NCBI GenBank assembly: GCA_016872795.1
Contig: VGYZ01000003.1
Span: 31,027-95,026 of the forward strand
From: Planctomycetota bacterium
GTDB lineage: Bacteria; Planctomycetota; UBA1135; GCA-002686595
Direction: 5' to 3'
Length of the DNA: 64,000 bases
Below are positions 52,916 to 64,000 of the stretch, piece after piece. Under the pieces are notes generated by a model. The model had not been told where the DNA came from. It searched no databases and saw only the letters and a program-made list of their open reading frames with translations. Every line of letters starts with the position of its first letter. Position 1 is the stretch's first letter. The position numbers were made by a program, and so were the translations under genes.

Positions 52916-54013
52916 CTAGCCCCCGAGCGAGGCCGTTTCGCGCTGGATGTCGCCGCGCCAAGTCTCGGCATCGCGGTTGGTCTGGCCGCGATTGCCCGCC
53001 TTGGCCGCGGCCTGACGCGCGACGAGGTCCGCGTGGGTCGTGAAGGACGCGAGGCTTCTGCCCACGAAGCTCTCCACGGAGGCGAAGCCGTGCTGCTCCA
53101 TGAAGACCGACAGATCCCGGCACAGCTCGTCGATGATCTTGTAGCCGCGCAGCATCGGCCCCGTGCACAGCTGCACGGTTCGGCAGCCGAGCAGCAGGAA
53201 CTGCGCCGCGTCCGCGCCCGTCTCGATCCCGCCGATTCCCGACAGCGCCACGCCGGGGTGGGCGCGCGCGATCTCCATCACATGGCGCAGCGCGATGGGG
53301 CGAATGGCCTGACCTGAATAGCCGCCCGGCACGGTGTAGCCCTCGACATTGGGCTTGGGGCGCAGCGTGTCGAGGTCGACACCGATGACCGAGAGAATCG
53401 TGTTGATCGCCGCGATGCCGTCGGCGCCCGCGCGCAAGGCCGCGGCCGCGGGAACGACCGGGCTGCCGACATTGGGCGTCATCTTGGCCCAGACGGGAAT
53501 GCGCGCGACCTCCTTCACCCAACCCACGACCTCTCCGACGATCTCAGGGTTCTCCCCCATCGCCATGCCCATGCGGCGCTCGGGCAGTCCATGCGGGCAG
53601 CTCAGGTTCAACTCGAAGCCGTCGACACCCGTCTGCTGCACGCGCTCGACGATCTCATGCCAAGCAGCGCGCCGATACTCCTCCATGATCGACGCGATCA
53701 GCATGCGATCGGGGTAGCGCTGCTTGAGCTCCTTCAGCTCGCTGAGCCACACACTGAAGGGGCGATCGCTGATGAGCTCGATGTTCTCGAAGCCAATCAC
53801 CTCGCCGCTCTGTCGGCTTTGGAGCTTGCCGTAGCGCGGAGCGGTGTTGACCACCTTGCTCGCATCGAGGCTGACGGTCTTGATCACGCATCCGCCCCAC
53901 CCGAGCTCGAAGCTCTTGGCGATCACGCGCGCGTTGGTGCCGGGAGGCCCGGACCCCAAGATGAAGGGGTTCGGGAAGCGCATCCCGTTCATCTCGACGC
54001 TCAGATTGGTCAT
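52916..54013 (-). CDS. preA: NAD(P)-dependent dihydropyrimidine dehydrogenase catalytic (PreA-like) subunit without C-terminal Fe-S domain
   Basis: MTNLSVEMNGMRFPNPFILGSGPPGTNARVIAKSFELGWGGCVIKTV; GFELNLSCPHGLPERRMGMAMG; ends ...TWRGDIQRETASLGG with no CxxCxxC. Confidence 0.9.
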   Translation of the reverse strand: MTNLSVEMNGMRFPNPFILGSGPPGTNARVIAKSFELGWGGCVIKTVSLDASKVVNTAPRYGKLQSRQSGEVIGFENIELISDRPFSVWLSELKELKQRYPDRMLIASIMEEYRRAAWHEIVERVQQTGVDGFELNLSCPHGLPERRMGMAMGENPEIVGEVVGWVKEVARIPVWAKMTPNVGSPVVPAAAALRAGADGIAAINTILSVIGVDLDTLRPKPNVEGYTVPGGYSGQAIRPIALRHVMEIARAHPGVALSGIGGIETGADAAQFLLLGCRTVQLCTGPMLRGYKIIDELCRDLSVFMEQHGFASVESFVGRSLASFTTHADLVARQAAAKAGNRGQTNRDAETWRGDIQRETASLGG

Positions 54014-54166
54014 GGCACACGACTCCCGTGCGAACACCGCGAACTGTCACTCGGCTTCGAACTTAGCACTCTGCCCTTGCGTCTGCTATCCGAACGCGGC
54101 GGGCCAGGCACCGCCAGCAACGCTGCTCTCGCGTGCCGGGCTCGAGCCGCGCGCTACCATGCCACG

Positions 54167-55192
54167 GTGAGCGCGCTGTTCGAGCTGGCTGTCACCGCGA
54201 TCCTGGCGTTCGCGCCGCAGGGGCGCGCGGGGGAGGAGCTGTGGAACGCGGGGCAGCGCGAGGAGGCGCTCGAGGTTTGGTGGCGCGAGCAGGAGCGGAC
54301 GCCGGGAGATCGGGCGCGGCTGTTGCGGATCGTGGAGGCGGAGCTGGCGCTGCATCGGTACGCGGCGGCGCTCGAGCACGCGCGCGGGCTCGGCGCGGAG
54401 GGCGCGGCGGCGCGCGGGACGGCGCTGTATCGGCTCGGGCGGCCGGCGGAGGCGCTCGGCGAACTCGGGCGCAAGAGCGCGGCGGAACTGGCGATGCGCG
54501 TCGAGGCGAACGAGCTGCTGCAGCGCTTCGAGGAAGCCGAGCGGGAGTTGGCGGAGCTGGCGCGCCGAACCGAGGGGAAAAGCGCGAGCGTCGAGGCGAT
54601 GCTCGGTCGCAGCGCGGTGCGGCGCGGTGACGCGGCGGCCGGCGAACGGCACTTTCGGCGCTCACTGGAGCTCGATCCGGTCGAGCCGGGGGCGCTGTTC
54701 GGACTGGGAATGCTGCTGCGCAGCGGCGAGCGCAAGGCGGAGGGACTGGCGCTGCTGCAGAAACATCGCGCGGTGACTCCCCTGCTCGACCAGCTCGAGT
54801 TCGCGCAGCGCGGAGTGGACCTCGGGCCGATGCACGCGGCGAATCATGCCGCCGTGGGCGATGCGCAGCGCGCGCTCGGACGCATCGACGCGGCGCTGGA
54901 GGCTTATCGCACGGCGGATCGGCTGGCGACGGGCGATGCGCTCGTGCCGGTCGCGCTGCGGCACGCAAGGCTGCTCGCTGAGGATCGCAAGGATGTGGAG
55001 AGTGCGGTGCGCGTGCTCGAGAGCGCGTTCGAGCGCTGCGGCAACGCGAAGCTGCTCGTGCGCGCTGGCGACCTGCTGGCGGATGCGGGCGACCGCGCGG
55101 CGGCGCGCGAGCGCTGGACGCGCGCACTCGCGCTGCGTCCGCAAGATGCGGAGATTCAGGCGCGACTCGAGGGTGCTGGAGACAAGCGGTGA
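54167..55192 (+). CDS. TPR-repeat protein
   Basis: Repeated A-rich helical hairpins; GTG start; stop overlaps the next gene's start. Confidence 0.75.
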   Translation: MSALFELAVTAILAFAPQGRAGEELWNAGQREEALEVWWREQERTPGDRARLLRIVEAELALHRYAAALEHARGLGAEGAAARGTALYRLGRPAEALGELGRKSAAELAMRVEANELLQRFEEAERELAELARRTEGKSASVEAMLGRSAVRRGDAAAGERHFRRSLELDPVEPGALFGLGMLLRSGERKAEGLALLQKHRAVTPLLDQLEFAQRGVDLGPMHAANHAAVGDAQRALGRIDAALEAYRTADRLATGDALVPVALRHARLLAEDRKDVESAVRVLESAFERCGNAKLLVRAGDLLADAGDRAAARERWTRALALRPQDAEIQARLEGAGDKR

Positions 55193-56973
55193 CACAAGAG
55201 TCTCATGCGCCGCGCGTTCGCCCGCGCGGGTGCGTCGAAGGCTTCTTCGTCTGGAGGCGACATGTGGCTGGCACATGCGCGCTGCTGCTTGCGGCGAGTT
55301 GTGGTGGCGATCCCGCGCTGCCGGACACTGCTCGTTTTTCCGCTGCCGGTGCGTGGCTCGTCGATATGACGGCGGAGAGCGGCGTCGACTTCGTGCATGA
55401 GGCGGGGCTCTCGCCCGAGAAGCACTTGCCCGAGACGATGGGCGCGGGCGGCGTGCTGCTCGATGTCGATGCGGACGGCGACCTCGATCTCTATTTGTTG
55501 CAGGGCGGACCGATGCGCACGGGCGGAGCGGAGCCGGGCATGTTTGTCGAGCCTGCAGGAAACCTGCCGACGAATCGCCTGTTTCTGAATGACGGGCGCG
55601 GGCACTTCGAGGATGTGACGGCGCGCAGTGGAGCCGCGGCGCACACGGGCTATGCGATGGGTGCGACGGTCGGCGATGTGAACGGCGACGGGCACCTCGA
55701 CCTGTATGTGACGAATCTCGGCGCCGATGTGCTCTTGCTCGGCGATGGGTCGGGAGCGTTCGTCGATGGCACGGCGGAGGCTGGGCTGCGCGACGAGCGC
55801 TGGACGACCGCGGCGATGCTCTTCGACGCCGATGGCGACGGGGATCTCGACCTGTATGTCGCGGGCTATGTGCAGGTCGATCTTGCGCGGCCCCTGTGGT
55901 GCGGAGAGCGCAAGGACGGATGGCGCTCTGCGTGCCATCCGGACGCGTACGCGCCACTGCAGGATCGGCTGTGGATCAACGATGGACGGGGGAAGTTCCG
56001 CGACGCGACGCTCGCCCATGGCATCGAGCAGTCCTTCGGCAAGGGGCTGGGCATCGTCCCCTGCGATGTCGACGCGGACGGCGATCTCGACCTGTACATC
56101 GCGAACGACAGCACGGAGAACTTCCTGTGGATCAACCGCGGGGACGGCAGTTTCGAGGACGGCACGCTGCTCTCTGGCGCGGGCGTCGACGGGCGCGGCA
56201 TGACCGAGGCTGGCATGGGACTGGCGAGCGGAGACATGGATGAGGATGGTGACTTCGACTTGTTCGTCACCAACTTCGACGACGAGTCCAACACGCTGTA
56301 TCGCAACGACGGGCATGGGCTGTTCGAGGATGTGACCTTGTTGATCGGGCTCGAGGCACCGAGTCGCATGCCGGTGGGGTTCGGGACGGTGCTGGAGGAC
56401 TTCGACCTCGACGGCGATCTCGACCTCGCGGTGACGAACGGTCACATCATCGACAACATCCAGCTCTACCACGACGGCAAGACACACGCGCAGCGCTCGC
56501 AGCTGTTCGAGAACGACGGGCACGGGAAGTATCGCGAGCTCGTGACGGAAGCGGGAGCGCTTGGCGCGACGCCGCTTGTCGGGCGAGGCCTCTACAGCGG
56601 AGATCTCGACGGCGATGGCGACGCGGATCTCGTCTTGACGCAGTGCGGCGGACGCACCCGCGTGTTTCGCAACGTGCGCGGGAATGTAGCGCGCGCGCTG
56701 GTCATCGCAGGCTTGCCGGAGCACGCGCGCGTCGAGCTCATCGGCCGCGACGGACGCAAGCAGTTGCGCGTGGCGGGACCGCAGCCGTCGTACTTCGGCG
56801 CCTGCGGGCGGGAGATCCTCACCACGCTTCCGGGCGATCTGCTCGTGGAGCTGGTCGTGCGTCCGGCGGGCGGGATCGCGCAGCGCGTGGTGCTCGATCG
56901 TCCGCTCGCGGCGGGGCGCGTCGAGCTGAAGCGCAGCGGCGAGCGCTGGTCGGCGCGCGTCACTCCACGCTGA
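55189..56973 (+). CDS. FG-GAP/VCBS repeat, ASPIC/UnbV (CRTAC1-like) lipoprotein
   Basis: Many DxDxDGDLDLY repeats; C-terminal ASPIC-like region; lipobox LLAASC; GTG overlaps TPR stop (GTGA). Confidence 0.88.
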   Translation: MTQESHAPRVRPRGCVEGFFVWRRHVAGTCALLLAASCGGDPALPDTARFSAAGAWLVDMTAESGVDFVHEAGLSPEKHLPETMGAGGVLLDVDADGDLDLYLLQGGPMRTGGAEPGMFVEPAGNLPTNRLFLNDGRGHFEDVTARSGAAAHTGYAMGATVGDVNGDGHLDLYVTNLGADVLLLGDGSGAFVDGTAEAGLRDERWTTAAMLFDADGDGDLDLYVAGYVQVDLARPLWCGERKDGWRSACHPDAYAPLQDRLWINDGRGKFRDATLAHGIEQSFGKGLGIVPCDVDADGDLDLYIANDSTENFLWINRGDGSFEDGTLLSGAGVDGRGMTEAGMGLASGDMDEDGDFDLFVTNFDDESNTLYRNDGHGLFEDVTLLIGLEAPSRMPVGFGTVLEDFDLDGDLDLAVTNGHIIDNIQLYHDGKTHAQRSQLFENDGHGKYRELVTEAGALGATPLVGRGLYSGDLDGDGDADLVLTQCGGRTRVFRNVRGNVARALVIAGLPEHARVELIGRDGRKQLRVAGPQPSYFGACGREILTTLPGDLLVELVVRPAGGIAQRVVLDRPLAAGRVELKRSGERWSARVTPR

Positions 56974-57793
56974 AGCGGTCGGAAAGCTTGGCGAGCAGCT
57001 CGGCGAGCGCGAAGCCCAAGCCGAGCGCCACTGCTGCGACCCACGGCCACGGCCACGGCGTGTCGCTGTACAGCGATGTGTGGTGCGTGCTCAGCATCAA
57101 GAGCAGCACGGAGAGCGCCATGGCGGCGTTGTGGCGCTGGCGCTGGCGCGAGAGAGCGAGGGCGGCTGCGTCGGGCTGCTCGCCCGAGGCCAGCGCGAGG
57201 AGCGCGGCGCGCTCGGCGGGCCAGATCCGCAGCCATGCATTCGCGGCCATGGCCGTCGCGAGGTAGGTCGCGATGTGCACGAACACCGCGCGGTTCGAGA
57301 AGCCCGACTCGCTCTCCAGCACGCACGAGAGCCCGATGGCGAGGGCGAACCACAGCGGGAGGCCCAGCCAGAGCGAGAGCGCGCCGCGCAGGAAGCGCAC
57401 GCACAGCTCGTAGATGGGGAAGGCGGCGATCAGCGCGAGAAATCCGGGGATCCACGCCCGCGAGGTCGGCCGTCCGTCGGACTGCAGGAGGCGCTGCAAG
57501 TCGCTTGGGTCGAGCTCGGCCGCGTCGAGCAAGAGCGCCCCGCGGTAGTAGACGAGGAACAGCAGCGCGAAGCCGAGCATCCATGTGAACGCCGCGCCCC
57601 AGCGCAGCCAACCGAGCAGCGCCGGATAGGTCGCGAGCGCGGTACGCCGCCGAGCGGAGGCATCGGAGGAACGCTCGACCGCACGCCGCACGCTGCCGAA
57701 GGCGAAGGCCGAGCCGATCCACAGGGCCGAGGCGCCGACATGCAACCAGCGCAGCGTCGCCTGCAGCAAGTCCTGAGCGGTGTAAGCGTCCAT
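56960..57793 (-). CDS. Multi-TM protein resembling urate hydroxylase PuuD membrane domain
   Basis: LRWLHVGASALWIGSAFAFGSVRR, 7-8 TM segments, AANAWLRIWPAERAAL. Confidence 0.5.
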   Translation of the reverse strand: MDAYTAQDLLQATLRWLHVGASALWIGSAFAFGSVRRAVERSSDASARRRTALATYPALLGWLRWGAAFTWMLGFALLFLVYYRGALLLDAAELDPSDLQRLLQSDGRPTSRAWIPGFLALIAAFPIYELCVRFLRGALSLWLGLPLWFALAIGLSCVLESESGFSNRAVFVHIATYLATAMAANAWLRIWPAERAALLALASGEQPDAAALALSRQRQRHNAAMALSVLLLMLSTHHTSLYSDTPWPWPWVAAVALGLGFALAELLAKLSDRFSVE

Positions 57794-57850
57794 CCTTCGC
57801 TGCTGCCGACTATCTCTCCGGCGTGGCGATGCGTCAAACGCGCCTTCGCT

Positions 57851-58618
57851 TCAGGGAGTCGGAACGCGCAGGCCGAGCCGAGCCTCGACGCCATGTTCGT
57901 CGCCGACGGTCACATAGAACGAGAAGCGCCCGAGCCATTCGTGAATCAGCTCGATGTCGTAGACGCCTGGGACGAGGCCCGTGAGCTCGAATGTGCCGTC
58001 TTCACCGCTGAGCGCGTGCTGCGGCGTGTCGACGACATGCACGATGGCCTGCATCCACGGATGGGTGTCGCAGCGCACGGGAATGGAGTTCTCCGCTCTC
58101 TCGAACACCAGCTGCTGGCCCATCGCGCCGGGGGCGACGGAACGGTTCGAGCTCTCGTTGCGCCTCGAACGCACATTGACATTGTGGACGAGCGGGTCGG
58201 AGTTGCGCAGGGAGAGCGGCTGACCGGCCTGCACGACGACCACATGCGGCTCGAACACGCAGCCTTTCTGGTCGAGGACCGCCGGCTCGGTCGGCACCGG
58301 GGCGTCTGCGGCCGCAGGGCCGGACTTCACGCGCAGCAGGACATTGGCGATGCGTGCGTCCTTCACGAGCAGGCGCTCGGACGGAGCCGATGCCCGGAGG
58401 ATTCCGCAGCCCTCGCTCGCCCCGAGTTCTAGGGGCGCAATGGTGGGAGCTTCGCCGATCAGGTGGACATGACCACGCATCGTCTTGGCCGGAATGCTGT
58501 CCGAGTCGGCGACCACGAACACGGTCGAAGTTGAGGGATTCGGCGTCGAATCGGACGCAGCCTCGCTCCCGCAGGAAACAAGGCCGAGCGCGAGCGCAAG
58601 GAAAGCGCGGATGCTCAC
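57851..58618 (-). CDS. Cupredoxin-like lipoprotein with carboxypeptidase-regulatory-like module
   Basis: VHNVNV and VRCDTHPWMQAIVHV (type-1 copper CxxHxxM); EDGTFELTGLVPGVYDIELIHEWLG. Confidence 0.7.
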   Translation of the reverse strand: MSIRAFLALALGLVSCGSEAASDSTPNPSTSTVFVVADSDSIPAKTMRGHVHLIGEAPTIAPLELGASEGCGILRASAPSERLLVKDARIANVLLRVKSGPAAADAPVPTEPAVLDQKGCVFEPHVVVVQAGQPLSLRNSDPLVHNVNVRSRRNESSNRSVAPGAMGQQLVFERAENSIPVRCDTHPWMQAIVHVVDTPQHALSGEDGTFELTGLVPGVYDIELIHEWLGRFSFYVTVGDEHGVEARLGLRVPTP

Positions 58619-60360
58619 GCCAGTTCCAGCAGGATCTGCAGGCGCAGGAAATCGACGTCCTTAAGCCGCACGGCGACCGGATGCCCCTCTGTGAACGACA
58701 GGAACGCGCGCCCGCGCTTGATGTTGATCGTCGGGCCCTTGACCTCCACCTTCTCGCCGATCAGGCGCGCCGGCAAGAAGCCCGTGACATTGAAGTCTGA
58801 GAGAAACACCTCGATGCCCGGTGGCGAAACGCGATGCACGCGCGCCTTGAGCTTCTCGCCGATGTGCGGGTGCATCAACTGGCAGACCTTGAGGTCCCCC
58901 ACCGCGTACGAGCACATCTCCGCCACCTCGGCCTGCGCCGAGCTGTGCGCCGCGACGGCGTTGAGGTCGTCGAGCAGCTCCAGCGTCTTCAGCTCGCGCG
59001 CCGTCTCCTCGGGACGGTTCTCCAGGGCCCACAACCAGCGGTGCACCATCAGGTCGGGGTAGCGGCGGATCGGCGAGGTGAAGTGCAGGTAGGCCTTGCG
59101 CGCGAGGCCGAAGTGACCGGCGATGTCCTCGTGGTCGTGCACCTCGTACACGGCGCGCTCGATCAGGCCCATGATGCGCTGGATGAGCGCCTCCGCGTTC
59201 GGCTTCTTGCGCGCCGAACGGATCAGGCGGCCGATGTCGCGGCCGGTGAGTCGCTCCTTCGTCGGAATGCGCAGGCCGTGCTCCTCGAGCTGCTTGGCGA
59301 CGGCCTCGATCTCCTCCGCGCTCTTCTCCTTGTGCACGCGGTAGATCGTCGGAAGCCCGCGCTCGCGGAACAGATCGCCCACGGCCTGGTTCGCGGCCAG
59401 CGCAGTCTCCTCGATCAGCGCCATCGAGAAGTAGCGCGGATAGTCGACCACGGCCGTCACTTCGCCCCGCGCGTCGAACTGGAACTTGCGCTCGCGCGAC
59501 TGCATGCGCATCGAGCCCTTGGCGTCGCGCAACTGCTGCTGGCGCACGGTCCACTTGCGGAAGTGCTCGAGCGGCTCGCGCAGGTGCGCGATCGCGCGCG
59601 ACTCGTCGGTGTCCTTGCCATCGAGCAGCTCCTGCACGACGCGATATGTGTTGCGCTTCACGCTGCGAATCACGCTCTTCGCGATCCGCGAGGAAGTGCG
59701 CTTGCCCGCGGCGTCGAACACCATGAATACCGAGTACGCGAGGCGGTCGCGTGCTTCGACGAGCGAGCACAGGTGGTTGGAAAGTTCCTCGGGGAGCATC
59801 GGAACCACCTGATCGGGCAGGTAGATGCTCGTGGCGCGCGCGAGCGCCTCGGCGTCGAGTGAAGTTTCCGGGCGCACATAGTGCGCGACATCCGCGATGT
59901 GCACGCCGACCTCGTAGGCGCCGTGCGCGAGCACCTCGATCGAGATCGCGTCGTCGAAGTCCTTCGCGTCGTCCCCGTCGATGGTGAAGATGCAGCGCTC
60001 GCGCAGGTCGAGGCGACCGCGCTTGTCCTCCTCGGTGGGATCCTGCGGGAGGTGTTCGACCTCGCGCCGCACATCCTCGGGGAACACCGTTCGCACGCGG
60101 AACGAGCCGAGGATCAGCATCTCCTCGGACTCCACATCGGCGTAGACCTTCGGACCGTGCGCCATGGCCTCGAAGGCCAGCGGGCGGCGCGCGATGCGCT
60201 CGCGTGCCTGCGCCTCGGCGATGTCGTCGATCTTGCGCTCGGGCCCGAAGTCGCTGATGAACTTGAACTTCGGCTGCGGCTCGGCGGCCTCCGGCGCTGG
60301 ACCCCCGCGCAACTTCGCGAGGTCCTTGAAGCTGTTGAGTTTCTTCTTCTCGTCACTCAT
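58615..60360 (-). CDS. rnr: RNB-domain exoribonuclease (RNase R/II family)
   Basis: CIFTIDGDDAKDFDDAISIE; YLPDQVVPMLPEELSNHLCSL; YLHFTSPIRRYPDLMVHRWLW; C-terminal S1-like domain. Confidence 0.92.
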   Translation of the reverse strand: MSDEKKKLNSFKDLAKLRGGPAPEAAEPQPKFKFISDFGPERKIDDIAEAQARERIARRPLAFEAMAHGPKVYADVESEEMLILGSFRVRTVFPEDVRREVEHLPQDPTEEDKRGRLDLRERCIFTIDGDDAKDFDDAISIEVLAHGAYEVGVHIADVAHYVRPETSLDAEALARATSIYLPDQVVPMLPEELSNHLCSLVEARDRLAYSVFMVFDAAGKRTSSRIAKSVIRSVKRNTYRVVQELLDGKDTDESRAIAHLREPLEHFRKWTVRQQQLRDAKGSMRMQSRERKFQFDARGEVTAVVDYPRYFSMALIEETALAANQAVGDLFRERGLPTIYRVHKEKSAEEIEAVAKQLEEHGLRIPTKERLTGRDIGRLIRSARKKPNAEALIQRIMGLIERAVYEVHDHEDIAGHFGLARKAYLHFTSPIRRYPDLMVHRWLWALENRPEETARELKTLELLDDLNAVAAHSSAQAEVAEMCSYAVGDLKVCQLMHPHIGEKLKARVHRVSPPGIEVFLSDFNVTGFLPARLIGEKVEVKGPTINIKRGRAFLSFTEGHPVAVRLKDVDFLRLQILLELA

Positions 60361-61613
60361 GGGCGCGCGGTCCGTCGCTCACGCCACTGGACCAGGAGCG
60401 CAGCCGCGAGAAGCACGAGCAGCGGGTCGAGCGGGAAGCGATAGCGTTCGGAGACACATGTCACATAGTACGGCGAGCCGAAGCACAGCAGCGAGGCGAC
60501 CAACAGGATGCGCATGTCGCGCGTGAGTCGCAGGCCGCCGAGAGCGATGATCCCGAGGGCTCCGACGAGCGCGTAGCTCACGAACTTGATCCAGCTTGAG
60601 GGATCCCGTGCGGCGCTCTTGCCCGCACTCGTGCGCGGATCGAGCGGCGGAGGCTCTCCGATCCAGAACTGCGACGAGCGTCGGATGGAAAGCTCGAGAA
60701 ATTGCGCCGGGTGCGCGCGAATCCACGCCAGCGCGCGCCGCGCATTCGCCGCGCAGTACTCGGCCTCTCCGCTGCGCAGGTAGAGGTAGAGCTCGGCCTC
60801 GACATGCGAGGGATGGTACTTGAACGGCTCGGGATACCCCGTGGCGCGATCGTGGTTGCCGATGCGCAGCTCGACACCGAGGTTGGGGCGCAGGCTGAAG
60901 TTTCCGACCGAGAGCGCGTTGCGGAGCATCCACGGAAGCGTGACCGCACTCGCGCAGGCGAGGAACAGCGCCGCTCCGCGCAGGCCGGAGCGACATCCGA
61001 TGAACCAGGCGAAGGCAGGTGCAAGGCTCACGGGAGCAGGGTTCAAGAACAGCAGGCCGCCGTAGCCGAGTCCCGCTGTTGCGACGGAAGCGCTCGACGG
61101 AGTCGAGCGCAGCACCAGCGAGAACACGAGCGTCAGCGCGAGCGCGACGAGCGTCGTGTCCCAGATCACCTGCGCCGAGTTGGCCAGCGCGATCGGATAG
61201 AGCGCGAAGAGCCAGCCGGCGAGGCGACCCGCGCGTGCGTGACCGATGTCACCGCCGAGTCGCACGAGCGCGACGGCGGTCCCGGCCGAGGCGAGCGCAT
61301 GGAGGACTGCGACGATCCACGCCGTCGTGGGTGTGACGCCGCCGCCGAGCTTCATCGCGAACGCGAGCAACAGCGGGTACGGCGGAGTGAGCCACGCAGT
61401 CACACCCGTGCCATGTCCCCACGGGTCTGCGAAGCCGCGGCCGTCGAGCAACGCTTGCGCGATGCACGCCGGCTCGTGCCCCCACTGCCACGGCGTCGTG
61501 CCGGGCGCGAGGAAGGTTGCGTGCAACCCGACGGTCGCCGCGAGGCGCAGCGCGAACGCCGCCGCGAACAGCGTCAGGAGCTTCCGACGGATCGCACTGG
61601 ATGGCGTACTCAC
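60357..61613 (-). CDS. Multi-TM glycosyltransferase family 39/PMT-like protein
   Basis: ~9 TM helices, LLTLFAAAFALRLAATVGLHATF N-terminus, WLTPPYPLLLAFAMKLGGG motif. Confidence 0.7.
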   Translation of the reverse strand: MSTPSSAIRRKLLTLFAAAFALRLAATVGLHATFLAPGTTPWQWGHEPACIAQALLDGRGFADPWGHGTGVTAWLTPPYPLLLAFAMKLGGGVTPTTAWIVAVLHALASAGTAVALVRLGGDIGHARAGRLAGWLFALYPIALANSAQVIWDTTLVALALTLVFSLVLRSTPSSASVATAGLGYGGLLFLNPAPVSLAPAFAWFIGCRSGLRGAALFLACASAVTLPWMLRNALSVGNFSLRPNLGVELRIGNHDRATGYPEPFKYHPSHVEAELYLYLRSGEAEYCAANARRALAWIRAHPAQFLELSIRRSSQFWIGEPPPLDPRTSAGKSAARDPSSWIKFVSYALVGALGIIALGGLRLTRDMRILLVASLLCFGSPYYVTCVSERYRFPLDPLLVLLAAALLVQWRERRTARP

Positions 61614-61617
61614 AGGC

Positions 61618-64000
<2,383 letters not shown>

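Overview
64 kb of very GC-rich, densely coded bacterial chromosome. The gene content (FG-GAP/ASPIC proteins, DWG-type Ser/Thr kinase, PurS-fused PurL) suggests a planctomycete-like organism; this is an inference. Most of the window is core housekeeping: pheST-rplT-rpmI-infC, aspS, a complete F1Fo-ATP synthase operon with atpI/atpZ-like genes, ndk, rqcH-like, accA, purL-purQ, purD, fur, an RNase R-like gene and leuS (cut by the window edge), plus tRNA-Pro(UGG), tRNA-Arg(UCU) and tRNA-Arg(UCG). There is also a reductive pyrimidine-catabolism cluster (preA, beta-ureidopropionase, hydantoinase, mmsA, aminotransferase, NCS1 permease). Strongest observations: (1) a large FG-GAP/ASPIC-thioredoxin-TPR lipoprotein gene (34560-38099) is interrupted by one in-frame TGA at 36432, followed by a perfect stem with a GGUCG apical loop placed almost exactly as in a bacterial SECIS element, making it a candidate new selenoprotein; (2) the tetranucleotide ACGT is strikingly depleted and replaced by ATGT/ACAT in coding sequence, except at the left edge; (3) a tripartite RND efflux operon has collapsed by internal deletions into about 1.6 kb; (4) a recurrent TGCTAGRCTC-type promoter-like motif; (5) a tandem hairpin between pheS and rplT. 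All calls were made by eye without database searches.
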